Source: Micrasema longulum (taxonomy: Eukaryota; Arthropoda; Insecta; Trichoptera; Brachycentridae). Taken from it: a DNA stretch of 64,000 bases. The notes below the pieces were generated by a model. It saw nothing but the letters and a program-made list of their open reading frames with translations. It was not told the origin of the DNA and did no database searches. The stretch spans positions 1-64,000 of the forward strand of contig JAGVSM010003957.1 of the NCBI GenBank assembly GCA_022494885.1, written 5' to 3'. Of the stretch, positions 25,301 through 35,259 are shown in pieces (positions within the stretch are counted from its first letter, which is position 1; each line of letters opens with the position of its first letter). The position numbers were made by a program, and so were the translations under genes.

Positions 25301-28300
25301 GAAAATTTCACAAATTTATTAAAATGATTTATATGTAATTGTAATTTGAATTATTACCATAATTTTTTACTTTAGAGTAAAATTATTTTTATTTTAGGGC
25401 CCAAATTAAGAGTATTTCTTATATCATTTTTTTATTCATCTTTTTAAAAAAGTTATAGGTATTAGATCATTCTGCGGCCAGCATTATCGAACCAGGGATC
25501 AAATAAGTATCTATAATCCAAATATACTGAAAGAGATCAGTTTGTGTGTTTCCAATATCTAATACTAGAGCGAGATCTCAAGCACTGTTTTACGTACCCA
25601 GAAGCCGTACAAATGCAAGTCAGAATTAACCAATTAATAGGGCATACACATCAGCAGCTAAGCAACTATCTGCTTTTTATTAATTATCTGCTTTTTGTTA
25701 AACAATCCATAAGGTAATGTAGACTACAATAATTGTCAAATAAATAAATAAGTAGAAATTGATTTGGCATTCATAGAGTTATAATTATTTGTTACGTACA
25801 TATATGCTGCGTTTAATTCTAGAATATAATAGTCCAAACTTACTTTCTATCTAAGACAAGACAATCTACTCCACGGTCATTTGCTGTAACAGTGGCTTTC
25901 CTGTATATATCCTCCAATAGGGCTTTCTCTCCAAAATAGTCTCCACGAGAAATGTTTTTTATAAAGTTATTTGGTCCACCATTCCGAGATCGCCGTGTGA
26001 TAGTAGCTGTACCACCACATATAATAAAAAACTGATCTCCTTTCTCACCTTGTCGTACAATGTCTTGTCCAGAAACGAAAAATTTCTGTTGTGGAATAAT
26101 ATGTACATATGTTTAAATGTAAATTTTAAAAGAATGAAATAAGGAAATTCATATTTGGAAAAGCTCCTTGATACGATCAGTGGGGTGAATTCAGATTTTT
26201 CTAATTATGTAGGTATACATGCATACATGTATACTGTCTAATCTTTTTTTTAAATATAAAGTTAAAGATATGTATTTGAGTTCCTATTATTAACCCAAAT
26301 ACTTAAATTTTCCGACCTAAATGTCGAAAATAACTTGTGCTGGAAAAATGGGAATCAAGTTATGGTAGAGTGGAATTTAAAACTTTACCACGTAAGACCA
26401 CAACACTAACATGGGACTACAAGCCGATTATTTATTATGTTGAATTAATAAAGGGTCAATAAATTGTGATTTTTAGTTCATCATTGTCCTTTTCACACCG
26501 TATGGTGTATATGGAACTGCATTTTAACTATTTATTTTATAAAAACAAATATATATTAGCGTTCTTATAATTTACCCTAATATTTAAATTTTGGTGGCCA
26601 TTTTCAACGAGTTATAAATAACTCACTATTAGAAAATGGAAATCAAGTTGGGGTAGATTGTGGTTTGAACCTCGGACCTCCGGCCCGTGAGTCCGCAACA
26701 CTAGCAATGGGACCACGACCCGATTATTATTATTATTATTGATATACAGTATTGTGTGAATGAATAGAATAAGTGTAATTTTTGACATTTATTACGTAAA
26801 GCAACACTCATATGTCAATTTGACAGTTATTTAGAGCCAAAATTATGACTTACAGTTTATTAATCCTTTGAAAGCTCATATTGGTGTTTGTTGGCGTACT
26901 ATCTGTTGTTTTTTTTTATATTTTCTCAATAAAGGACTAATTTTATAAATTGCTTGCGTATTAAACAGTGTTTTTGAGTTGGTTTAAATCATGGATATCG
27001 CGCTGAGGAAAGGGGAAAGATTATAACCTTAAGTGAACATACATCAATGACTCAGAAGGAGATTGCAAATTAATGTTTTGTGAGTCAGGGAGCAGTCAGC
27101 AAGATTACTAAGCGGAAAAGAGAAACAGGGTCAGTTGAAGCAAAAATAATTGGGAAATGTGGAAGAAACCGGAAAACTAGTTTCTGAGATGAAATATCTT
27201 TAATCAGAAATAGTAAGTTAAATCCCAGAAAAACAAGTTACCAAAGTTCGTCAATGAAATTTGGCAGCCACTGATGATACACGACTCGACAGTATGAAAA
27301 AGACTCATTGAAAGAAAAGCAATTCGACCATACAAGAAACAACTATGATGCACGTATGATGAAGCAAAGGCTCATCTGGGCTAGAAAATATACCAAATGG
27401 ACTGTAGAAGGCTGGAGGAAGGTGCTGTTTTCAGATGAGACCCACTTTCTCGTGCAGGGATATCGCTCAAAATTTGTTAAAACAAGTGGGGGTGAAAAAC
27501 TTACTGTGGCTCTTATTGACCAAACGGTGAAATATCCTGTGAAGAAGATATGTTTTGGGGCTGCTTTTCGTATATGGGGACCGGATCTTTGATACCAATA
27601 GTAGGAATGATGAATAGCCTAAAGGCCCTAAAGTATAAAGCTCTATTGAAGCAGCTTTTGAGCACAAAATTGAGTAAATGTCCTAATGGTAAGGCTGTAT
27701 TTCAACAGGACTCAGCTCCTTGTCACGTATCGAAGTGAATGCTTCAGTATTTCAATGATAAAAATACAACTCTTTTATACTGGCCTGGAAATTCACCTTA
27801 CCTTAGCCCTATATAAAATTTGTGGGCGATTTGTAAATTTAGGATACAAAAATTGGACTGCACCACCAAGATAAAAATAATGGAAGCTGTTATTCAGATG
27901 TGGTTTCGAGATGACAAAATAAAATAAAATTGCGGAAGTTTGATTGATTCCATGCCAAAATGTGTTCGGGCTGTTATAAAAGCAAAAAGAGGACATACAT
28001 CCCATTAAATAAAAAAATATTTTATGGTTGTACGTCACCTGTAACTCAAAACATTAATAAAAAACGTATTTTATGATCACAAGGAATTTTATTCCATTAA
28101 TTCGCACAATATTGTATCAATGGCAGAGTACCTAGATTTTTTGTTTGTTTTGTAAACATTAGGAAAATCAGTTCTATTTGTGACATGAAAGTAATTATAT
28201 TAATTTTATAGATGAAACCAATATGTAAAACAAGAAGTTATAACTACATGAACCATTTATGTGCAAGAATTATTTTTTTCTAAAAATATTTAAAAATAAA

Positions 28301-31300
28301 ATTAAACTATTAAAAATGAAGCACAACAGTAAAACTTTGCATGAGATTAATTCATTAAAATTATAATATAACTACGTATGTTACTTTTAAAGTATAAATT
28401 CCAATAAAAAATATGTGCTCAAAATAAATAACCATTAAAAACTACCCACTATAAAATTGAAAAAAAGATCACTTCTCTTTGTTAAAAACGTAATTTAATT
28501 TTTAAGGTTTACTTCCCTTCATACTGCTCATGTATCTAAGATGTTAGTTTTTAATGATTTTTTTTGTATTTTTTTAAATTAAACTTTCAAAAAATAATTG
28601 CTGTTGATTCTTTATACATTTTGGGCAAGCAAATATTTTTGATTTTTGTTTTTACTCGGTAACATAAAATAAGTACAGTATATGAATTTTAAAGCATAAG
28701 TATAGTAATAATATAAACATACTCGTTTAAGGAATTCTGATAATTTAAGCAGCTCCAATTGATGAACATCTTTTAGTAGGTATACAGATGAAAGGAATTT
28801 GAGTTTGTTAGCCTGTTCCTGTTCTCTTGTATTCTTAGTAATCTTTTTAAAATCGCGCTGATCAAGAACCCACACCTTTGCATTGTTTATTGCTGTAATA
28901 TTTAAAAAAAATACTAAATACATATTTTTTATCCCATTATTTATTAGTACAAAACATTAAGACTAATGTTATATTTTAAAATATTATTTTATTGTCTAGA
29001 TCACATGTGGGCAACTCCCTGCCTTTTTGGGACTTTTTGATCCGGCCCTAGGAAAGGTGGGTTATGATAATATACAATATGGACGGGCATGACATACCAA
29101 TATTCAGGGGGAGTATTTTTCAGGTATTTTTATCGACAAATCCACTCCCCTACAATGACCTACCTCACCCCCCTTTAAATGGCCGCCATTTTTATTTTTA
29201 CGTTACAATTACGCTAGTTTCTTTAGATAAACAATTGATTGTGATATTTTGATGTATTAAAAGTATAAAAGCAATTTGTATTTTATTACTACCATTTCGA
29301 CCCATGCTAGAGTTGTATTAGATAACATTTAGTACTTAAAGTAAAAGACTTATGGTAACAATTTTAGCGTCATTTTGTAGATAACATAACTAGCTGTAGA
29401 AATAGCATAAAAAATCACCACTTAAAATACTAGTTTTTGAAAGATGTGCGAAAATGCACAAAAAAAATAAATTGTTCGCATATTTTTTTCTGTGTTTGAA
29501 TGTTTTTAGTTATGTTTGACCGTTATTATCAATAAAATTTGTTTAGTAGGTGCTAGAACAATATGTAATCGTGCGAATAACACCAAATTTATTGTTCTGC
29601 GATATTTACGTACACAGTTATTGAAATTTTTGTACATGCACTAGCGTAATCGTAACGTAAAAATAAAAATGGCGGCCATTTAAAGGGGGTTGAGGTAGGT
29701 CATTGTAAGGGAGTGGATTTATCGATAAAAATACCTGCAAAATACTCTCCCTAAATATCGGTATGTCATGCCCGTCCATATTGTATAAATGCATTTATAA
29801 ACTCAAAACATCAAACGCGTGTGTGATATAATTGACGTTTTTTTTCATAATACCTAGATAAATAATATAATCAGGGAGCTTGAGGTGACTTTTTATAAAA
29901 ATAGTTATTTTAAATAGAACATCTCATTATTATTAAAAAGATGCATATTTTAACTAAGGGTATTGACACACAATCATTTTTCCCAAGTGTTATATCCGAT
30001 TTTGGAGAAAATTAATTCATGTACTTGGAATGTTATAATAATTTCAATCCAGAGCGTGTCAGTATGTCTTTTTAATTTTGATTTTATTACCGCGATTCAT
30101 TTTTGACTTTATCACCTTTATTTTGATATTCTAGCCAGCAACTCGGATGACAATTATTGGCAGTTTCAGACTAGAAAAAGGTTGCCCATGCCCGTGTCTA
30201 GATCACAAACTGAATTGAAAATTTGTTAGTCTCAAATTTGTACATTGCATATAGGTATCTGAATCTAAAACTATAAATATAAAGCTTGATATCATTTGGT
30301 AGGTATATAGCCATTCAAATACATTGTACCTCTAATTGAAGCAAATCTCATGGCTCTGTATAATATTGCTAATTCTCCAAAAACTACACCAGGCCCAAAA
30401 GAATTCAATAATTTTCCATTTTGAATAATTTCGAAATCCCCCTCAGCGGAAATAAATAAATGAGATCCTTTCTCCCCCTGCTTGATGAGAAAGCTTCCAG
30501 CTTCATAATTTTGGGGGTACATGGCTTCGGTTACATAGTTTATCCTCTCTTCGTTCATCACAATACTCAAAAATTCATTAGTTTTCAATGCTTTTTTTAT
30601 CAGGGTGATGGATCTGTAAAAATAACAATATTTATTATACCAAATGACCCAAAAACTAGTCGGTAATGCAAATAGTATAATAATTAGTTAAACACTTAAA
30701 TAGTAAATTAATATTTTGTCAATCAAAAGAGCGACGAAGTAAATAATCTTTTGGCATAGATATCTCAACTAAGATGAAATAGTTATCGGGGAATGTAGAA
30801 ATTTAGGCATGTACTGGGCTTACGACTTGTCATTGGCTGGTTTAAGTGATCACTTCCCTAACCGTGTAACATTCACCATTTTGTCTAACGTTTCTGATTT
30901 CCACATAAGTTATTTTCTTCGTCTCTGCTGAGATATTATTCTCTTAAGACGAAATCCTAAGGGGGTTAAATTCCAGTATTAGCCTACGAACATTTGGATA
31001 TACTCAAAACATTGTGTCAATCATGCATATGTTTCACATACAAATAATATAATCACTAGATCCTCAACACATAGACAACTTAAACAAATACAAACTAATA
31101 CCACTTTCGGACAAAGAGATTTTGAGTATTATTTAATTAAAATCTATAACCTACTTCCACTATCTTTAAAACAATTAGTAACGAGAAAATGTTTAAAAAG
31201 GCTATAAAAATGGATAGTGGAGCTGGGTAGAAGTAAAATGGATTGTCTCATTCGCCGATACCAATATTGAATCAAGTGCTCCACAAGTGTATAGCTTATG

Positions 31301-34300
31301 TTAGGTTTTTATTATTTTCATTGTGTGTTTTGTAATATAAATAATATAGATGTACATAAATACCTTGTTTTTAAAACTGCCTGAATATTTGTCAATTATC
31401 TTTGTTTTTTAAGTTACTCTTCTTTGTTTATTCTCAAATTTAATTTAAAAAAAGTATATCGTTAAGTGTCCCCGGCACGGGAAACCCCAGTGAGGTCACA
31501 TTATTTTTGTTATTGATTATAGTTTGTAAGCCAAAAATATGAATGAATAGATAAAAATAAATAAAAAATAACTATGAAACACCTCCTCATGATTCAATAT
31601 CTATCTCTGTTTACTGCAATAACACAGTAGGTGTTACTCTTACCTACTCATACCATATTTTATTAACATATTTTCTGTTTTGGGCTCTACATGTCGCACG
31701 AACGATAAAATAGTCATAACTCAATAAAGCAGAATTTCCAGAAGAGCCTAAAAGTCAAAATAAACAGGTTATCTTAATCGTGAATTTTTCAATAAGTTTT
31801 TTTTGTTTTTTTGTTTCACCATTCAAAGCAATGCCAATGTGTCATAAATGCTTAGTTTTGTCTTTAAAAATGATATAACTTTATTTAAAGAAAATCTCGA
31901 TTGTCATAAAGAAAACAGTAAAAAAATGACACTGTTTGAAAACGGCGGCGTTTAAATAAATGTGACTGTAAGTTTGTCTAAAGTAAAGTTAAAATTATGT
32001 AAGTTTTTCAGCATGTTATGAGAGTTTTTTGTACAATTTATTCTGTTAACTTCAAAAAATTATGGGGCATTTGGAAAACATTTGGACACAGAACGATGAA
32101 TGCAAATTTGATTCTACGCGCCTTCTGGTATGTTATTAGAGTCTCTGTCATGTATTATTTTTCTTCTTATAATATGTACGTTTTGAATTTCAGTTTGTAA
32201 TTTATATGTTATTTTAAAATAAATAAATTGAATTGAATTGAATTATAATTCTATGCGGCGACCCTTCCTTTTCACCAGTCCAACCGGACACGCTAAGTAA
32301 GTATTCTGGAAATATATTCTGCCCAACTTTATTGGTAACCATTGACAATAATTTCAATGAAATTTTGCAAATATTTGTTTGACCCCAAATCTGCTTTACT
32401 GTGTTTATCTTTCCAATAGAAGTATAATCCGTTTTATGGTACTCTGGGCCCTGATGGGAAGTTAACATATATCTTAAATTTTATCTACAAAGTTAAATTA
32501 AGTTTTCTGTATGAAAAGCAGAATATGCATACTTTTGTTTCTTTTAAACATGTTCAATTATAGGTTACCAATGAAGATACTTTAAATGTGCATGGAAATA
32601 TATTAATTTTCGTACACAAATATCGATTTTTTTTAATAGACAGTCGAAGATAAGTTCCCATTATAATCGGGGCCCTGAGCGTCTAAATCTTAATACTCAA
32701 ATATCTCACTACAATTCGACCCTTTAAAATCAGCATTTGTGAATTACCCATTAAAAACACAATTTTTTATCCTGATCCATAAATGTTTGAAATAGACAAG
32801 ACAAGCATTCAAATCATCATAATATGATTTAAATTAATCACTTGTCTGTTTATAGCATTTATGGAGGAATATACAAATATGTGTTTTTAGTAGGCAATTC
32901 GAAAATTCGGATTTTAAAGTTACGCAGTTGTGGTAATTACCCCGTGAATATAGATACTTAAATATCTTAAAAATAATATCCACGATCAATGAGAAACTTC
33001 AGCCCTTCGGGAAATTGGATACAAAAAAATGTTTTCTTGCGCGGGGTAAAAATTAGAGCATTAAATTGTGTGGTAAAGTTTCTTGAAAATGTACGGAAAA
33101 AATAATAAAAAATATTTTAATAAAAACGCACTACTTTGAGTGACATCACTGGTTCATATGAATCAACCTATGGTCTGAGAGCTATGGAAAATTTCCGGTC
33201 TGGTTGTCGTTTCTGGACCAATGGGAAAAACTGAATGAGAATAAGCTGAAATGAACCTCTGACGTCACACGCGGAGTTATTTCACAAATGCAAAAACTTT
33301 AAAAAATCGTAGCGCTGATAATGCGATATGCAAAAATTGAAAAAAAAAATTGACTTAATTTAATAGTCTATAAACAAATATTTTGAAAAAAACCACTGAA
33401 CTTCCTCATTGAAAGAAGAAAAAAACCCACAACACACATAAACCTCTACAAACATTATCATTAAAATTAGATTATACTTTCTAATCATATTTAATGTATG
33501 AACATTACTGACTCATCATTCTTATCGTATTTTTTATAATTTCCATCTGCATAGTCGGCTTCCTTTGATACGACGATTCCAGGTCTCCTTGCTGATTCCA
33601 ATGGTTCATCAGATTCAATTTCACCTAAAGTGCTACTTATTATCAATTCCTCTTTTGTTTCTCTTTTGATGATTTCAGAATCACCTGACTCTGTAGGATT
33701 TGTATTGGTATGCCTTAAAGTGTTTTCCTGTAATAAAATATTATTATTTATCCGTACTTCTAATTTAATCAAATAAAGTATCGATTCAAAGCAAAATTAT
33801 TTTTAAGGTGGTACCTAGTACAGTGAGTTGGAATGTTTAATAAGCCTATGTTAATGCGTTAGTGCCTGTCGGCGAACCAAGTAAACATACACATTTTGTT
33901 AGTGTTAGTAGTCTCATTTTAATATTTTATTTCGGTCACGCACACAAAAACAAAGGAAGATGAAATATTATTATAGATTAAATATTATTAATGGCTACCT
34001 ATGAAGAAGTAAAACATTTTATAATCATTATTTCAAATATCCCAGGATTTTTTAATATTAAGATGGAATCATTTTTAATTTACTATTTAAAAAAAATAAT
34101 GAACATACCTAATTTACACTGTTTTATTTATTTATTATTTGGTATGAGACAACTAATAAATAATGTACGTACGTATTTAAAATTGGGTAAAGTTTAGTAG
34201 AAAACATTTTCTTACAGTTTTTTCTGTTTCTCTATGGGTTGAATTCTTTTTTTGAGGCTCTTGAACTTCTGATTGAAGAAACAAATCATCTTCTTTGATT

Positions 34301-34795
34301 AGCTGAAAAGTATTAAATTTGCGCTTTTTTCATTTCACTCAATAGTAGAAATACAGTATGACTAGTATTTCAATAAAACTGATGAAGAGATAGTTTGTAG
34401 TTCGTAGTTTCGCGTACTTACAACGGATCGGGATGTCCAAAGTTTGAACTTCACTCTAGCACAACTCGTTTCCCCTTTTCTGAGATATTTAGGTATATCA
34501 CGAGAACGCAAATTAAAACTTGTCAAATCAAATTAAAATAATTAAATTTTCATGCTTATGAATCTTCCATTCTGATCACACTATATATGTAGATCGTTGG
34601 AATAATTTGTTAATATTATCTTCTTTTAAAGGATGCGTTCGAAACTACATACATAAAACGCAGGCTTTTTTAATATACAAATAAATTCAGGCAACTTACC
34701 CTTATAACGTTATTATTAGATATGGTTGTATCTTTACTAGAAAGGCTAAAACTACGCTTTGATGGGAACGAAAATGGCAAGCAAAGAGAAGACAT
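19186..34795 (-). CDS. PKG-A: cyclic-nucleotide-dependent protein kinase (PKG family)
   Basis: Eleven coding exons joined in order: 34795-34700, 34302-34216, 33727-33513, 30613-30330, 28892-28723, 26085-25844, 25096-24999, 23019-22800, 22687-22456, 19756-19407 and 19327-19186. Together they give 2136 nt, 711 aa plus TGA, with GT-AG introns and no internal stop. Layout: short N-terminus; Arg-rich autoinhibitory-like ARRPGIVVS (about 104-112); CNB-A (about 147-228); CNB-B (about 285-364); AGC kinase (about 407-665) with GKGAFG 414-419, Lys438, YRDLKPEN with Asp532, DFG Asp550, and a C-tail ending GWDNDF. The family phosphorylates Ser/Thr when cyclic nucleotide releases the autoinhibitor. Oddities: the cGMP-selecting Thr after the phosphate-site Arg is replaced (Phe223, Lys347), and the activation loop reads GTTEYLAPE instead of GTPEYVAPE. 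It lies downstream of the tandem paralogue PKG-B on the same strand. Orthology to canonical foraging is uncertain. Confidence 0.92.
19407..19756 (-). CDS. PKG-A exon 10 (DFG, activation loop, C-lobe)
   Basis: Encodes aa 549-664: [39 protein letters not shown] and [17 protein letters not shown]. 350 nt and fully open, which makes it the reference for the one-base deletion in the PKG-B exon. Confidence 0.94.
19910..21260 (-). pseudogene. Decayed LINE RT in PKG-A intron 10
   Basis: Read from 21250 down, the minus strand shows [46 protein letters not shown], and near 20690-20580 the catalytic box [20 protein letters not shown]. This is a recognisable RT core in the usual order, broken by stops and shifts. 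It lies in the 2.7-kb intron between PKG-A exons 9 and 10, in sense orientation. Confidence 0.8.
21440..21960. other. G+C-richer unidentified repeat-like sequence
   Basis: Richer in G+C than the surrounding intron. A 100-codon plus-strand frame (21441-21743) is not recognised and lacks splice or family support. I saw nothing that identifies it. Confidence 0.3.
21960..22345 (-). pseudogene. mariner-like transposase fragment
   Basis: Minus-strand reading from about 22345 gives [20 protein letters not shown], corresponding to the VLFHQDNAPxH block around the second catalytic Asp of mariner transposases. Further degraded sequence follows. Multiple stops are present. It lies inside PKG-A intron 9. 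Confidence 0.6.
22456..22687 (-). CDS. PKG-A exon 9 (hinge and catalytic loop)
   Basis: Encodes aa 471-548: hinge [18 protein letters not shown] and catalytic loop [15 protein letters not shown], ending GYVKL just before DFG. Donor GTGAGT, phase 0. Confidence 0.94.
22800..23019 (-). CDS. PKG-A exon 8 (kinase N-lobe)
   Basis: Encodes aa 398-470: glycine loop [12 protein letters not shown], catalytic Lys in FALKYIRK and the alpha-C Glu in IFNEKSVM, ending at NSNFVC. Confidence 0.94.
23290..23515 (-). repeat. Partial SINE C and SINE B pieces
   Basis: TTACCCAAATATTTCAATTT...GGAATCAG is the 3' block of SINE C. Directly after it, TGCACTTAATAAGGCACTGG...TTACATGAAGGTAAGAT is a 3' block of SINE B. 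The same C-then-B adjacency recurs near 26275-26525 and 42040-42180. Confidence 0.55.
23646..24080 (-). mobile_element. 5'-truncated LINE with 15-bp target duplication
   Basis: The 15-mer ATGTTCACATCAAAA flanks the insert at 23631-23645 and 24081-24095. The minus-strand element encodes a LINE C-terminus ([20 protein letters not shown], then [11 protein letters not shown]) and ends in a tail that appears as a T-run at about 23659-23676 on the plus strand. It matches the opposite-strand element at 40560-40905 in its 3'UTR. Confidence 0.8.
24081..24480 (+). pseudogene. LINE C-terminal fragment (older, target of the insertion)
   Basis: The plus strand reads [51 protein letters not shown], then [18 protein letters not shown] to a stop. 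These are typical jockey/CR1-type C-terminal blocks after the RT. It is interrupted upstream by the minus-strand LINE at 23646-24080. Confidence 0.7.
24860..24950 (-). repeat. SINE B head fragment
   Basis: Contains the complement of box B (AATCAAACCAGAGACC) and a diverged box A (CCACTGACCATAATGCG). It lies 50 bp from PKG-A exon 7. Confidence 0.55.
24999..25096 (-). CDS. PKG-A exon 7 (CNB-B to kinase linker)
   Basis: Short linker exon, [17 protein letters not shown]..., ending with donor GTGAGC in phase 1. It is two codons shorter than the PKG-B counterpart. Confidence 0.88.
25844..26085 (-). CDS. PKG-A exon 6 (CNB-B)
   Basis: Encodes aa 285-364: [15 protein letters not shown], a [19 protein letters not shown] cassette (Glu337, Arg346) and DCLVLDR. 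The residue after Arg346 is Lys instead of the usual Thr. 242 nt, identical in length to the PKG-B exon. Confidence 0.93.
26275..26525 (-). repeat. SINE C 3' part and SINE B 3' part
   Basis: The TTAACCCAAATACTTAAATT...GGAATCAAG block belongs to SINE C. It is followed by CCACGTAAGACCACAACACT and then a SINE B end (TTCACACCGTATGGTGTATA). Confidence 0.55.
26575..26730 (-). repeat. tRNA-derived SINE family C
   Basis: Reverse copy. The head reads as the complement of GGTCGTGGTCCCATTGCTAG with a GGTTCAAACC box B, followed by the body block complementary to GATTTCCATTTTCTAATAGT and the tail TTTGGGTAAAT-type motif. Other copies are at 43131, 44238, 45985 and 61325. Confidence 0.75.
26747..28114 (+). 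mobile_element. Tc1-like transposon with TIRs, inactive
   Basis: The ends CAGTATTGTGTGAATGAATA and (complement) CAATATTGTGCGAATTAATG are flanked by TA dinucleotides (26745-26746 and 28115-28116), the Tc1/mariner target. The 1368-bp interior holds a broken transposase: an HTH part ([17 protein letters not shown]), then [31 protein letters not shown], and [12 protein letters not shown] followed by a stop. It lies antisense in PKG-A intron 5. Confidence 0.88.
27000..27860 (+). pseudogene. Tc1-like transposase pseudogene
   Basis: The DD34E-type triad can be followed: first Asp in VLFSDETHF, second Asp in FQQDSAPCH, and the third position, in SPIxNLW, is a TAA stop where Glu is expected. At least three frame changes and several stops separate the blocks, so no active enzyme is made from this copy. 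Confidence 0.85.
28723..28892 (-). CDS. PKG-A exon 5 (CNB-A end / inter-CNB helix)
   Basis: Encodes aa 228-284 ([14 protein letters not shown] ... [14 protein letters not shown] ... LSEFLKR): the end of CNB-A and the helix leading to CNB-B. It is exactly the same length (170 nt) as its PKG-B counterpart. Confidence 0.92.
29071..29787. mobile_element. MITE with about 145-bp terminal inverted repeats
   Basis: TATACAATATGGACGGGCAT at the left is mirrored at the right (ATGCCCGTCCATATTGTATA). The complementarity continues inward through GGTATTTTTATCGA, AATCCACTCCC and GGCCGCCATTTTTATTTTTA to about 29215 and 29641. The roughly 425-bp interior has no coding sequence. The terminal TA suggests a TA-target (Tc1/mariner-type) MITE. 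It lies in PKG-A intron 4. Confidence 0.85.
30330..30613 (-). CDS. PKG-A exon 4 (CNB-A)
   Basis: Encodes aa 133-227: [29 protein letters not shown], and the phosphate-binding cassette [15 protein letters not shown] (Glu213, Arg222). Residue 223 is Phe where cGMP-selective sites usually carry Thr. Confidence 0.92.
30795..31020. repeat. Dispersed repeat family E, copy with inverted centre
   Basis: TTGTCATTGGCTGGTTTAAG...TGTAACATTCACCATTTTGT is inverted relative to copy 1, while the following AGGGGGTTAAATTCCAG block is in the same orientation as in copy 1. The modules of the family are thus rearranged. Confidence 0.6.
31021..31570 (+). pseudogene. LINE C-terminus and 3'UTR
   Basis: The plus strand reads [20 protein letters not shown], then [16 protein letters not shown] and CLKRL, the usual LINE C-terminal pattern (YN.LP..IK). 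It is followed by a 3' region ending in (AATAAATA). 5'-truncated. Lies in PKG-A intron 3. Confidence 0.6.
32445..32675. mobile_element. Short MITE, family N-related
   Basis: Left end GGGCCCTGATGGGAAGTTAA and right end TTCCCATTATAATCGGGGCCC are inverted, imperfect matches. The interior, including TGTTCAATTATAGGTTAC, also occurs at 41140 and in related form at 52565. Confidence 0.6.
32987..33411. mobile_element. MITE family M, copy 1
   Basis: The right end CTGAACTTCCTCATTG is inverted relative to the left end CAATGAGAAACTTCAG. Homologous to 36279-36687 (inverted) and 42974-43529. Interior blocks TTCTTGCGCGGGGTAAAAA, AACGCACTACTTTGA and ATCGTAGCGCTGATAAT are shared; there is no ORF. Confidence 0.75.
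33513..33727 (-). CDS. PKG-A exon 3 (linker and autoinhibitory segment)
   Basis: Encodes aa 62-132, including [15 protein letters not shown], which occupies the position of the R-K-x-G-(I/V)-S/T autoinhibitory segment of PKGs, then KKYDKNDE leading into CNB-A. Donor GTCAGT, phase 2. Confidence 0.85.
34216..34302 (-). CDS. PKG-A exon 2 (variable linker)
   Basis: 29 codons ([19 protein letters not shown]...), bounded by CAG acceptor and GTAAGA donor, phase 0 on both sides. The linker is hydrophilic and poorly conserved. The following intron (33728-34215) has no counterpart in PKG-B. Confidence 0.7.
34700..34795 (-). CDS. PKG-A exon 1 (N-terminus)
   Basis: ATG at 34795 opens [18 protein letters not shown] (aa 1-32 for the whole exon), ending at donor GTAAGT in phase 0. 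It is chosen as the start because it aligns in position, phase and pattern (Cys-x-Pro-Phe-x-Phe, Ser/Thr-Lys) with exon 1 of PKG-B. A non-coding upstream exon cannot be excluded. Confidence 0.75.
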
Positions 34796-35259
34796 TTTAG
34801 TTTTATTTACTGAGACATCTTAAGCGTAAAACAAATCTAATAAAGTAATGTCATTGATTATTGTTATTACCACTTAAAAACATGCTTTACAATGCTACAC
34901 AAAATATATAATACGCTTGTGTGCCAGTACCGACAGTAAATAATAATATATCAATCACTATTATTTGTCACAATTGTCATTTATTTTTCAAGTCAGATGT
35001 TCTAAAATGTGCATTTAAAACCAGATGTTTAGTGTCACTTTTCATTAAATATTAATAAATTTCCGGAATTTTCATGGTGGAACAAATAAAAATCTCATCG
35101 GTAAAATTAATGTTATGTGTAACTACAGATACATTATTATTGAAATGAAGGTACTTAAAAACATTTTGAAACTGCGTATATATCTGGAATACCTCTGCAT
35201 TGGAAAAAAATATTCAGATATAATATCATACATGAGTTCTTCGAAAGAAACAATTTAAT
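34796..35259. promoter_or_regulatory. Immediate 5' region of PKG-A
   Basis: Sequence directly upstream of the PKG-A start codon. It is AT-rich. I see no unambiguous TATA box or initiator, so this marks only the likely promoter/5'UTR interval. Confidence 0.25.
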
